Shown piece by piece: positions 12,215 to 21,560 of a stretch of DNA of 64,000 nt; the first letter of the stretch is position 1; every line of letters begins with the position of its first letter. A program made the position numbers and the translations under genes. Source of the stretch: JADLFV01 sp964471555 (GTDB lineage: Bacteria; Planctomycetota; Phycisphaerae; Phycisphaerales; Phycisphaeraceae). Below the pieces are notes generated by a model. That model saw only the letters and a list, made by a program, of their open reading frames with translations. It was not told where the DNA came from and made no database searches. The stretch is taken from the NCBI GenBank assembly GCA_964471555.1, contig CAYYGM010000001.1, positions 55,824 to 119,823 of the forward strand. Direction: 5' to 3'.

Positions 12215-13297
12215 TCAGCGCCTGCGCCGTAGCAGCAGGACGCCACTCATGCCCAACAGGGCGAGGCCGGCCGGCTCGGGGATAGCCACCTGGGCCAGGG
12301 CTTCATCGAACGCCAGGTCAGAACCGACGCCGAAGCCCCAGTTGTCACCGAGGATCTGAAGGTCCGCCAGGTTGACGTTGCCGTCGCCGGTGAAGTCAGC
12401 TTCCGACCACGATGCGGTGGTGGACTGCCAGTTGTCGCCGAGGATTTGCAGGTCCGCCAGGTTGACCATGCCATCGCCGTTGGCGTCACCGGGTTGCAGG
12501 GCGGTGAATGGCGAATCGGTGTCGATCATCAGGTTGTCGAACCAGTGGGGCACCGCCAGGTTGGAGCCGCTGTTATTGCCGCTGCCGATGCGCAACTGGG
12601 TGATATCGCCCCAGTCCACCGCGGAAGTCAGTGCGCCGCCATTAATCAGGACCGCGTCGTTGGCAGCATTGGTTTCGCTGAGACCCAGGTCGGGATTGAC
12701 CCAGACGGAGACTTGCTCGGGCGTGCCCGCGCCGCCGAAGACGATCTTGGCCACAATGTGCGCCTGTACGGTGGTCAGCACGCCGGACGAGAACGTGCCG
12801 GTGTAAGAACCGTCGGTCATGTTGTTGATACCCCACTCGGTCTGCCCGGTGCCGTGACCGATGAGGCAGCGTTCGGTGGCGCCGCTGATGAACGCCAGGC
12901 CGAAGTATCGGGTGTTGTTGTTGTAGCTTTGAGCGTCATAGCTGACGTAGTAGGTGTTGCCCACGGTATCAGCCAGCGGTGTGTCGAGCGTGCGGAAAGC
13001 CTGGCCGCCGTTGCTGGCGCTGATGGGTACTTCAGCCTGGCCTGCCGCGTTGACCACCAGGTTGTTGGTGCTGGTGCCGGACTGGCTGTTGTTGGAGCTC
13101 CAGAAGCTGCCGGTCGCCCAGCCGTAGCCGGTGGGGATAGCTCCGCCGCCCGCTGTCTGATTGACGATCGCGGTGTCGGCGGTGTAATCGCTGCCGCCAA
13201 CGTTAAATTGCTCATCCAGCAGCACCACGGCGTTGGCCGAGCCTGCCAGCAACGCGCCGGCGGTGATACCCAGCATGGTTTGGGACACGTGATTCAT
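12215..13297 (-). CDS. Surface protein with dockerin-like repeats and PEP-CTERM sorting signal
   Basis: A 360-residue exported protein. It has a signal peptide (MLGITAGALLAGSANA), a ~230-residue beta-rich domain resembling a laminin-G/lectin fold, then two dockerin type I calcium-binding repeats (GDANGDGMVNLADLQILGDNW and ADFTGDGNVNLADLQILGDNW). It ends in a PEP-CTERM signal (IPEPAGLALLGMSGVLLLRRRR), which an exosortase processes so that the protein is placed at the cell surface. GGAGGAAG lies ahead of the ATG. It follows lacI by 54 bp and is closed by a strong terminator. It may anchor or scaffold the degradation of a sugar sensed by the LacI protein. No cohesin partner is visible. Confidence 0.9.
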   Translation of the reverse strand: MNHVSQTMLGITAGALLAGSANAVVLLDEQFNVGGSDYTADTAIVNQTAGGGAIPTGYGWATGSFWSSNNSQSGTSTNNLVVNAAGQAEVPISASNGGQAFRTLDTPLADTVGNTYYVSYDAQSYNNNTRYFGLAFISGATERCLIGHGTGQTEWGINNMTDGSYTGTFSSGVLTTVQAHIVAKIVFGGAGTPEQVSVWVNPDLGLSETNAANDAVLINGGALTSAVDWGDITQLRIGSGNNSGSNLAVPHWFDNLMIDTDSPFTALQPGDANGDGMVNLADLQILGDNWQSTTASWSEADFTGDGNVNLADLQILGDNWGFGVGSDLAFDEALAQVAIPEPAGLALLGMSGVLLLRRRR

Positions 13298-13351
13298 TGC
13301 GCTTCCTCCAAATAGAGTGATTGAACTGGTCCAGAAGTTTTCAAAGGTTGG

Positions 13352-14443
13352 TTAAATGCGGCTCTCCGGGCCTTGTCCCGGCCAGGCGGCTTCGCCCTCG
13401 ACCACGACCGGCTCGATCGCCACTTCCATGCCCCAGGCTTCGCCCGGATGCTCGATACGCCACAACAACTGATTGACCGCCCGCAGGGCGCGCAGCTCGC
13501 TCTTGGTTTCCATGCAGGCCGGCCGCGGCAGCAGACCCATGCAGGACTGGCTCTTACCGAAGGTGATCACATCCACATCACGCCCCACGACCAATCCCTG
13601 CCGCGCAGCGCTGCGATAGAACGGATACGCCATGGTTGCGTCCGGCGCGAACACGCCCGTAGGCCGTTGCGGCTGGGCCAGCAACTGCGCCACCAACAGT
13701 TCAGCCCGGCGGTCGAGTTCCTCGACGGTCAACTCGTAGAGATCGACCGACGGATCGGCGGGGGACTCGTAACGATTGACTTCCACGCCCTGGCGGCGGG
13801 CGGTGATCTCGAAAGCGTCGCCGCGGCTCTGATAAACAGCCCATCCGCCCAGGGGATTGATGTAGGCCAGCCGCTGATGGCCGCGCTGGATCAGGTACGT
13901 GGCTGCCAACTGCCCCACGGCATAGTTGCCCGAGATCACCCGATCCCCGGCCGGCTCATGGTCGCCCAACGAATGCGAAGAGAGCCAGACCTGGGGAATC
14001 TGGGCGATCCGTTCCAGCAGGCTCGCATCGCGCGGCCGACCCAGCATCAATAATCCCGCCACCTTGCCCACCGCAAGCCAACTCGGGGCCGAGGCCAGGT
14101 CTTCTGTCTCGGCATACAGCAGGTTGTAGTCACTCTTGGCGACTTCCCGGCTGACAGCGTTGAGCAGGCCGGAGTAGTCGTCGGGCAGGTTCTTGCACGG
14201 CGGGCCGACATAGACAAAGCCCAGGGTGCGGGTGGCGACCTCCGCCTCCGCCCGCGGACTGGGGCCGGCGGGGCGGCGCACCGAGCTGCGCGGCCGGTAG
14301 CCCGCCTGCTTCATCTGATGGCGAATCTTGCGGGCCAGAGCCGGCGACACCCCCGGCTGGCCATTGACCACGCGCGAAACCGTCGTGTGGGAAACGCCCA
14401 TCTCCCGGGCGATGTCCACCATGGATACCGAGTCGCTCACCAT
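13352..14443 (-). CDS. LacI-family transcriptional regulator
   Basis: A 363-residue repressor. The N-terminal helix-turn-helix and hinge are plain (SMVDIAREMGVSHTTVSRVVNG, residues ~7-28). A linker rich in Arg/Pro precedes a periplasmic-binding-protein-like sensor domain (LGFVYVG onward; LATYLIQRGHQRLAYINPLGG; PTGVFAPDATMAYPFYRSAA). It presumably binds a sugar released by the enzymes encoded next to it and controls this block. A near-perfect 25-bp palindrome lies 62 bp upstream of the start, as expected for autoregulation. The gene reads into the dockerin/PEP-CTERM gene. The inducer is unknown. Confidence 0.92.
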   Translation of the reverse strand: MVSDSVSMVDIAREMGVSHTTVSRVVNGQPGVSPALARKIRHQMKQAGYRPRSSVRRPAGPSPRAEAEVATRTLGFVYVGPPCKNLPDDYSGLLNAVSREVAKSDYNLLYAETEDLASAPSWLAVGKVAGLLMLGRPRDASLLERIAQIPQVWLSSHSLGDHEPAGDRVISGNYAVGQLAATYLIQRGHQRLAYINPLGGWAVYQSRGDAFEITARRQGVEVNRYESPADPSVDLYELTVEELDRRAELLVAQLLAQPQRPTGVFAPDATMAYPFYRSAARQGLVVGRDVDVITFGKSQSCMGLLPRPACMETKSELRALRAVNQLLWRIEHPGEAWGMEVAIEPVVVEGEAAWPGQGPESRI

Positions 14444-14504
14444 TGTCTGGTATCTCCCGGTGACAGGGGGGGAACCTCGTGTCCACCCGAAAAACGAAAC
14501 GCAT

Positions 14505-14529
14505 ATTGAACGTTCAGTGAACGTTTAAT
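14505..14529. promoter_or_regulatory. Palindromic operator ahead of lacI
   Basis: A 25-bp sequence reads the same on both strands except at one position per arm and the central base. Each half contains the smaller palindrome TGAACGTTCA or TGAACGTTTA, so there are two AACGTT cores 12 bp apart. It overlaps an A+T-rich stretch that could hold the lacI promoter, and it suits binding by the LacI-type dimer or tetramer encoded just downstream. Confidence 0.75.
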
Positions 14530-14640
14530 ATATAAAAATGTGCGTTCTGGTCAAGACCTATTTGCAGCCACACGATAAGGGGCGCAGCAATCGCACTTGC
14601 CGATTGGCGTATTGTCTATAAGCTATTTATTAAAAATTAT

Positions 14641-16296
<1,656 letters not shown>

Positions 16297-16312
16297 TGGG
16301 GAATCCAGTGAG

Positions 16313-16347
16313 TAGGGAGTAGGCAGTAGGCAGTAGGCAGTAGGGTG
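16313..16347. repeat. Heptanucleotide array, unit TAGGCAG, in the cimA leader
   Basis: Five consecutive 7-nt units (TAGGGAG, three TAGGCAG, TAGGGTG). It forms an inverted pair with the array at 16383-16417, so the cimA 5' untranslated region can fold into a long hairpin between the attenuator and the start codon. Confidence 0.85.
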
Positions 16348-16382
16348 AAGGTTTTTTTCCTTTGTGTCTCGGGCAGCAGCCC

Positions 16383-16417
16383 CTAATGCCTACTGCCAAC
16401 TCCCTACTGCCTAACAA
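16383..16417. repeat. Heptanucleotide array, unit CTACTGC, inverted partner
   Basis: Five consecutive 7-nt units (CTAATGC, CTACTGC, CAACTCC, CTACTGC, CTAACAA), complementary in word and phase to the TAGGCAG array 35 bp away. Its end abuts the T-run of the attenuator terminator. Confidence 0.85.
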
Positions 16418-16482
16418 AAAACCCCGCCTCGCGGCAGGGTGGTCAGCTTCCTTGGTGTCCAGTGGATGGCCGGCCCTGCCGC
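16416..16482 (-). promoter_or_regulatory. Transcription attenuator of cimA (antiterminator and terminator)
   Basis: On the minus strand two exclusive hairpins share one arm. The terminator pairs CCCTGCC (16439-16433) with GGCGGGG (16428-16422) around a GCGA loop and ends in six T. The antiterminator pairs GCGGCAGGG (16482-16474) with CCCTGCCGC (16439-16431), nine perfect base pairs. The 5' antiterminator arm begins right after the stop codon of the isoleucine leader peptide. A ribosome reaching that stop would cover it and allow termination; one stalled at Ile codons would free it and allow cimA expression. Confidence 0.82.
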
Positions 16483-16536
16483 TTAATGCGTGGGAATCTC
16501 GATAATCGCGATAATGGCGATGCCGAGGGTGGCCAT
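16483..16536 (-). CDS. Isoleucine-rich leader peptide of cimA
   Basis: A 17-codon open frame encodes MATLGIAIIAIIEIPTH. Six of the 17 residues are isoleucine, the end product of the pathway that the downstream citramalate synthase starts. AGGA lies just upstream, with a short spacing of three bases. The stop codon immediately precedes the antiterminator arm. The arrangement matches ribosome-mediated attenuation of amino-acid operons (ilv, leu, trp leaders). Its role is inferred from architecture; no homologue is claimed. Confidence 0.8.
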   Translation of the reverse strand: MATLGIAIIAIIEIPTH

Positions 16537-16546
16537 AAGTCCTGTA

Positions 16547-16574
16547 AGTATAGTCGGCCTTCCGACCGGGGCAA
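16547..16574 (-). promoter_or_regulatory. Promoter of the cimA leader
   Basis: On the minus strand, TTGCCC (16574-16569) and TATACT (16552-16547) are spaced by 16 bp. Transcription would start only a few bases before the leader-peptide ATG at 16536. It lies immediately after the stop of the upstream HExxH gene. Confidence 0.65.
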
Positions 16575-16599
16575 GTTTAGCCGGACAGATTGCGGCCGC

Positions 16600-17889
16600 T
16601 CATTTCTCCTGCAAAGCGTCGGCCGACCGGGGCTGGTCCACCAGGGCGCGGATCATCCAGTCGCCGGTCGGTGAACCGCCTATCCGACCCGGCAGGCCGG
16701 TGCGGCTGTCGCCATCCATCTGCCCGTCGTAGCTGACGTACACCCCCTTGGTGGCGGTGGCGTTGAAGCCGAAGACCACCATGAACCGCGGCGGCACCTG
16801 CGTCGGCTCCAGGCTCAACTTCACCCAGTGCGACTCGCCGCGCGGGAAGCTGGCATAGGGCAGATCGAACTGGCGGATCACCTGCCCCTGCTCATCGCAC
16901 AGCCAGACCTGGAAATTCTCCTGTGGTGGTTGTCGCGTGCCGTAGCGGCTGCCGAAGAGGGCCACGTCGGTCAGGTACCACGAATCACCCACCACCTCGA
17001 AGCCGACCACCTGACCCGAGCCGGCAATCGAGCGCTGCCCGGCCGCCTGCCCGTCGTCGTGTTTCAACTCCATCCCTTTGCCGGATAGATCGCGGCGGCT
17101 GATGGTGCGGGCGGCGAACCCGCTTTGCGGCTGCTTCAAGACCAGCACCGGCTCAGCGCTGTTCCACCAATCCTCAACCGCCTGGCCGCTGTGCACCTTC
17201 AGCAGCTCCGCTCTCAGCACCGCGCCGGGATCCTGCGGATCGACCTTCGCCTGGCCCCATGCCGCAAACAGTGGGGCGATCTTCTCATCGCTGATGATCT
17301 GCATCAGGTCGTGCCACATCTTCGCCCCGCGCATCTCGGGGCTCAGGTCGGGCAGCGACATCTGCCTGCTCAACCGCTGCATGCCCTCGTTGCGATAGTC
17401 ATAAGGCTGCGGCCAAAGCTCCTGGCCGGCCTGCTCATACACGATGTCCACCAGGCGCGACCCGAGATAGAACGCCCAGCCCTCTGCCGCGGCTGTGGTC
17501 TGCCAACTGTGGTCATGGATCAAGCGGTACTGGGCGATGTGGGCTGTCTCGTGACAGATGCCGTAGATGGTGAACACGCCGCTATGCTGCGGCGGGCGCA
17601 GTTTGTCAGGCGTGGGCAAATCCAGGAAAAAGCAGCGGTCGCCATCGGTGAACAGGTGCAGCGGTTTTTTCGGATCGACACTGATGCGAATGCTGACGCT
17701 GTCGGGCATGTCGAAGCCGAACTGCTCAACTGTCGCCTTCCGGGCCAGGCTCGCCGTGCGAGCGATGGCTGCCGCATAGGCCTCGTCGATGCCGTCGTAC
17801 TCCACCACCGCCCCGTCTGTGCGATAGACCTGGGTATCTGCCAGCACCGGCCCGGCTGTCAGCAGGACAAGCAACACGCGTAGCCACAT
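16600..17889 (-). CDS. Secreted protein with gluzincin-type HExxH motif
   Basis: A 429-residue exported protein with a signal peptide (MWLRVLLVLLTAGPVLA). The zinc-binding signature HETAHIAQYR is followed 19 residues later by a glutamate in TTAAAEGWAFYLG. HExxH plus a downstream Glu at this spacing is the gluzincin pattern, so metallopeptidase activity is plausible. The C-terminal ~200 residues are beta-rich and may be a carbohydrate-binding-type sandwich. The ATG at 17889 is preferred for its signal peptide and the GGAAAGGGG stretch upstream. I do not recognise a characterised family member. It is transcribed away from the zinc-ribbon membrane protein at 17969 and lies upstream of the cimA attenuator. 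Confidence 0.65.
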   Translation of the reverse strand: MWLRVLLVLLTAGPVLADTQVYRTDGAVVEYDGIDEAYAAAIARTASLARKATVEQFGFDMPDSVSIRISVDPKKPLHLFTDGDRCFFLDLPTPDKLRPPQHSGVFTIYGICHETAHIAQYRLIHDHSWQTTAAAEGWAFYLGSRLVDIVYEQAGQELWPQPYDYRNEGMQRLSRQMSLPDLSPEMRGAKMWHDLMQIISDEKIAPLFAAWGQAKVDPQDPGAVLRAELLKVHSGQAVEDWWNSAEPVLVLKQPQSGFAARTISRRDLSGKGMELKHDDGQAAGQRSIAGSGQVVGFEVVGDSWYLTDVALFGSRYGTRQPPQENFQVWLCDEQGQVIRQFDLPYASFPRGESHWVKLSLEPTQVPPRFMVVFGFNATATKGVYVSYDGQMDGDSRTGLPGRIGGSPTGDWMIRALVDQPRSADALQEK

Positions 17890-17956
17890 GATTCGCCCCT
17901 TTCCGTGGATCGTCTGCAATAAAGACGCTCGCCGAACCGTGTTGTGCAACCCATCG

Positions 17957-17962
17957 TAACAT
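17957..17962 (+). promoter_or_regulatory. -10 box for a leaderless transcript
   Basis: TAACAT lies 6 nt before the GTG start at 17969, with no Shine-Dalgarno between. Confidence 0.5.
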
Positions 17963-17968
17963 GGGTGC

Positions 17969-19261
17969 GTGACGACCCGGGAATCCACTTCGCCGCCGCC
18001 TGAGACGCTGCTGCCCTCACTCGACCCGCACTTCGACGCGGACGGAGCCATCGATCAGGACTACTACTGCTTCGCCTGCGGCTACAACCTGCGCACACTG
18101 CACGCCGAAGCCACCTGCCCCGAGTGCGGCCAAAGCGTTGCCCAGACCGTCGAACAGCGCCGCCGCGTGGGTGGCAATCTACTGCATCTGGGCCAGTTCT
18201 CCATCTGGTCGCGCTTGTGCTACGCGGCGCTGGGCATTGTGTTACCGGCGATCTGTTTCGCAACCGCGCTGAATGAATCTCCATTTAGACTGGATATGTA
18301 TCAGGATGGGCATTGGCAAACCTACGTCCAACTGCTCTACGGCGGCTGGTCCACCGTGGCATTCTGGCCGCTACTGCTGTATGCCATGATCTGTCTGGGT
18401 GCGATGCTGATTCGGCCGCTGTCTGCGGGACGGTACATCGCGGTGCGCTTCGGCATCTACAACGGTGTCGTGCTGGCGTTTCAGTATCTGGTGATCTTAT
18501 GCATGGCCATGGGCGGCGGTGGCGGCGCGGTGATGGCCTTGGTCATGTTGGGCGGCATCGTGCTGTTTGCGGGTATCTTGCATGGTCTGCGCGTGTGGTG
18601 GTGTCGTATGCGCGGGCGACACCCCGATGTCAGTTGGGTGCTGATGGGGAGCATCGCATTCGTGATAGCCATGGGACTGGGTGTTCTCGTCTGGCCCGCA
18701 GTGGTGATCATTACCCTGTTGCTTGCCCCGGCGTGGACGCTGTTGGTTTACGGGCTGATGGCGATGCGCATTCTAGCAACGGATTTTGAACAGACGGACA
18801 ATTCCTTTGCCTGGCCGCTGCTGGGAATCGGGTGGGTTGCAGCCTGGGGCGTCTCGTGGGTGGCAGCGATTTACTTCGCCATCGAAGCCTATGCCAAGCT
18901 GCCGACCGCTCCCCCAAACTGTTACATCGCCACCGCCGCGGCGCGGGGACATCGCAAACTTGTGGGTTCGCATCCGCTGCCATGCGGCAACGGAAACGTC
19001 ATGCTGGTCAACCGCCAGTTGCGTCTGTGCAAGGTGTCGGAGTTGGCGTTGCTTGCGCTATGTCCACCGCTGCATCGCCTGTTGCGGGCGATCTACGACA
19101 CCCTCGGGCCGCCCCTGGCCCGCCGCCTCACGCACCCTCTGGCGGCCGATGCGGCATACCTGTTGATCGCCCCCATTGCAGCCGTCGCTTACCTGCTGCT
19201 GCGCCTGATTGGCTGCGACGTTGAACGGGCCATGGGCCGGGTGTATCCGACAAGAGATTGA
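17969..19261 (+). CDS. Zinc-ribbon multi-pass membrane protein, function unknown
   Basis: A 430-residue protein. Residues ~30-55 form a zinc ribbon (YCFACGYNLRTLHAEATCPECGQ, two CxxC knuckles), a common N-terminus among planctomycete membrane proteins. About seven hydrophobic segments follow between residues ~75 and 290, and one more near the end (AYLLIAPIAAVAYLLLRLIGC). The start is GTG at 17969, six bases after a TAACAT box. The stop codon is supplied by the first bases of the snap-back element at 19258, so the C-terminus may have been altered by it. I do not recognise a function. It is divergent from the HExxH protein gene. Confidence 0.7.
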   Translation: MTTRESTSPPPETLLPSLDPHFDADGAIDQDYYCFACGYNLRTLHAEATCPECGQSVAQTVEQRRRVGGNLLHLGQFSIWSRLCYAALGIVLPAICFATALNESPFRLDMYQDGHWQTYVQLLYGGWSTVAFWPLLLYAMICLGAMLIRPLSAGRYIAVRFGIYNGVVLAFQYLVILCMAMGGGGGAVMALVMLGGIVLFAGILHGLRVWWCRMRGRHPDVSWVLMGSIAFVIAMGLGVLVWPAVVIITLLLAPAWTLLVYGLMAMRILATDFEQTDNSFAWPLLGIGWVAAWGVSWVAAIYFAIEAYAKLPTAPPNCYIATAAARGHRKLVGSHPLPCGNGNVMLVNRQLRLCKVSELALLALCPPLHRLLRAIYDTLGPPLARRLTHPLAADAAYLLIAPIAAVAYLLLRLIGCDVERAMGRVYPTRD

Positions 19262-19423
19262 ACCGCAGAGACGCAGAGGACACAGAGGAAGAAGGCTGTT
19301 GGTCTTTGGCCGTTGGTTCTTGGTTAAGGTGGCCTGACAGAGCAACCAACAACCACAAACCAACAACCAACAACCCTTTCCCTTCCTGCTTTTCTCCGCG
19401 TTCTCCGCGTCTCTGCGGTTCAA
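19258..19423. repeat. Snap-back element with nested inverted repeats
   Basis: The ends are a perfect 17-bp inverted repeat beginning TTGAACCGCAGAGACGC. Inside lies a second inverted pair made of 7-nt units: TTG recurs every 7 nt from 19295 to 19329, and CCA every 7 nt from 19342 to 19376. The whole 166 bp can fold into one long hairpin. It begins inside the stop codon of the upstream gene. Related elements occur at 43738-43959 and 58646-58852. Confidence 0.8.
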
Positions 19424-19460
19424 TTCCTGTACGTGTTTTAGGAATTTGGCTGGGATGCTC

Positions 19461-19466
19461 TACAAT
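19461..19466 (+). promoter_or_regulatory. -10 box for a leaderless transcript
   Basis: TACAAT lies 6 nt before the GTG start of the DinG-type helicase at 19473. Confidence 0.6.
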
Positions 19467-19472
19467 GGATCC

Positions 19473-21524
19473 GTGACGTTCGATCCGCTGCACATTCTCT
19501 CGCCGCAAGGTCCGATCGCCCGGCGGCTGGGTGAGCGCTACGAGCATCGGCCGCAGCAGGACGCGATGGTCGAGGCGGTGCTGTCGGCGTTCAACTCGGG
19601 CGAAACACTGCTGGTCGAGGCGGGCACCGGCGTGGGTAAATCATTCGCTTACCTGTTGCCGGCCATCGACATGGTGGTGCGCCAGCGCGACGATCTGGAT
19701 CAGCGCAAGCGCGTGGTCATCGCCACGCACACCATCGCCCTGCAGGAGCAGCTCATCCAGAAGGACATTCCGCTGCTGAATGCGGTGGCCGGCGAGGAGT
19801 TCACCGCCGTGCTGGTCAAGGGCCGGGGCAACTATCTTTCCAAGCGCCGTGCCCAGCGGGCCTGGGATCGTCAGGCCAGTCTCTACAACGACTCGACTGC
19901 CATGCAGTCGCTGGAGCGCGTGCTGGAGTGGGCGCGGACCACCACCGACGGCTCCCTGGCAACGCTCCCGCAGTTGTCGCATCCGCAGGTTTGGTCTGAT
20001 GTGCAATCCGATTCTGAGGACTGCATGGGCCGCAAGTGTCCGCACTACAAGACCTGCTTTTACCAGAGCGCCCGGCGGCGCATGGAGCACGCCGACATTC
20101 TGGTGGTCAATCATGCGTTGTTCTTCGCTGATCTGGCCATGCGCAAGGATGGTTACGCTGTGCTGCCGCCGTATCACGCGGTGGTGCTGGACGAAGCGCA
20201 GCACATCGAGGACGTGGCCAGTGAGTATTTCGGGCTCAGCGTGTCGCGCTACCAGGTGTTCCATCTGCTGTCGCGCCTGATCAATCGCCGTGGCCAGGGC
20301 GTTCTACCGGCTGCGGTGGGCAAGAATCAGGTCGATGCGGGCCTGGTCAATCGCGCCGCCCAGGCGGTGCACGATGCCCAGGCGGCTGGAGAGGTGTTCT
20401 TCGATCATCTGCTCGATTGGAGTGAGCGCCTTGGCCGCGACAACGGCCGCGTCGAGGATGCCAACATCATCGACAACGAACTGTCGCCGCTGCTGCGCGA
20501 GCTGTCGCTGCTGCTGAAGCGCGTGGCGGAGAAGCTGGAGAGCGAGGACGACCGCATGGAGCTGCGCGGCTACGGCGAGCGGGCGCTGGCCACTGCGGTG
20601 ACGATCGAGGCGCTGCTCAAACAGAGCCAGCCCGACAGCGTGTACTGGCTGGAGGTCACACCCGCCCGTGGCGGTCGGCCGCCGCGCATCACCTGGCAGT
20701 GCTCGCCCATCGAGGTGGCTGCGGCGCTGCGCGAGCGGTTGTTCGCCGCCCGCACGGTCAACGATGAGCCGATGCCCGTGGTGCTCACTTCCGCCACGCT
20801 GGCCACCGGCGACGGCGAGAAGGCGTTTTCGCACCTGATCAGCCGGCTCGGTTGCGATCAGGCCCACACGTTGCGCCTCGGTTCGCCCTTCGATTACACT
20901 CGGCAGGTCACGTTGCACGTCGATGCGACCATGCCCGATCCCAAGGACGACAAACACTTCCAGCGCCTGGCCCCGCGCGTGCTGGAGCAGATCGACGCCA
21001 CCGACGGCGGCGCGTTCGTGCTGTTCACCAGCTACGGCCTGTTGCGCCGCATGGCTGAGTGGTTAGGGCCCAAACTCCAGCAGCGCGGCATGCCCATGCT
21101 CGTGCAGGGTGACGGGGCCCAGCGCTCGCAACTGCTTGAACTTTTCCGGGGCGATCCGCATCAGCGCAGCGTGCTGCTGGGCACCGATAGCTTCTGGCAG
21201 GGCGTGGACGTGCAGGGCAAGGCGCTGCGCAACGTCATCATCACGCGGCTGCCCTTTGCCGTGCCCGATCGGCCGCTGATCGAAGCCCGCATGCAGCGCA
21301 TCGAAGCGCGCGGCGAAAGTTCGTTCATGCAGTATTCGCTGCCGGAGGCGATTTTGAAGTTCAAGCAGGGCTTTGGCCGGTTGATCCGCTCCAGGCAGGA
21401 CACCGGCCGCGTGGTGGTGCTCGATCCGCGCATCGTGACCAAACCCTACGGCCGCCGCTTCATCGCGGCCCTGCCGCCGATCCCGCTGGTGAACCTGTCG
21501 GATCCCGTGGCCTGTCCGCGCTGA
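19473..21524 (+). CDS. dinG: ATP-dependent helicase, DinG/XPD family
   Basis: A 683-residue superfamily 2 helicase. Walker A is VEAGTGVGKSFAYLLP, motif II is VLDEAQHIED, and four cysteines of an XPD-type iron-sulfur cluster lie near CMGRKCPHYKTC. Motifs V-VI appear as TDSFWQGVDVQG and FKQGFGRLIRS. DinG proteins unwind R-loops and forked DNA 5'-3' during repair and replication conflicts. No N-terminal exonuclease domain is present, as in E. coli DinG. The GTG at 19473 is chosen because it follows a TACAAT box by six bases and precedes the conserved FDPLHILSPQGPIARRL; no Shine-Dalgarno is present. It stands alone between the snap-back element and the sialidase-like gene. Confidence 0.9.
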   Translation: MTFDPLHILSPQGPIARRLGERYEHRPQQDAMVEAVLSAFNSGETLLVEAGTGVGKSFAYLLPAIDMVVRQRDDLDQRKRVVIATHTIALQEQLIQKDIPLLNAVAGEEFTAVLVKGRGNYLSKRRAQRAWDRQASLYNDSTAMQSLERVLEWARTTTDGSLATLPQLSHPQVWSDVQSDSEDCMGRKCPHYKTCFYQSARRRMEHADILVVNHALFFADLAMRKDGYAVLPPYHAVVLDEAQHIEDVASEYFGLSVSRYQVFHLLSRLINRRGQGVLPAAVGKNQVDAGLVNRAAQAVHDAQAAGEVFFDHLLDWSERLGRDNGRVEDANIIDNELSPLLRELSLLLKRVAEKLESEDDRMELRGYGERALATAVTIEALLKQSQPDSVYWLEVTPARGGRPPRITWQCSPIEVAAALRERLFAARTVNDEPMPVVLTSATLATGDGEKAFSHLISRLGCDQAHTLRLGSPFDYTRQVTLHVDATMPDPKDDKHFQRLAPRVLEQIDATDGGAFVLFTSYGLLRRMAEWLGPKLQQRGMPMLVQGDGAQRSQLLELFRGDPHQRSVLLGTDSFWQGVDVQGKALRNVIITRLPFAVPDRPLIEARMQRIEARGESSFMQYSLPEAILKFKQGFGRLIRSRQDTGRVVVLDPRIVTKPYGRRFIAALPPIPLVNLSDPVACPR

Positions 21525-21560
21525 GTTGATCCGTGCATCGATCATCCTATCAGGAGCCCG

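Noticed and set aside
12446..13315. Plus-strand open frame opposite the dockerin/PEP-CTERM gene
   Set aside because: Shadow frame; the minus-strand protein has signal peptide, dockerin and sorting motifs.
16313..16417. CRISPR-like array
   Set aside because: Units are only 7 bp with no spacers, and the arrays are paired in inverted orientation.
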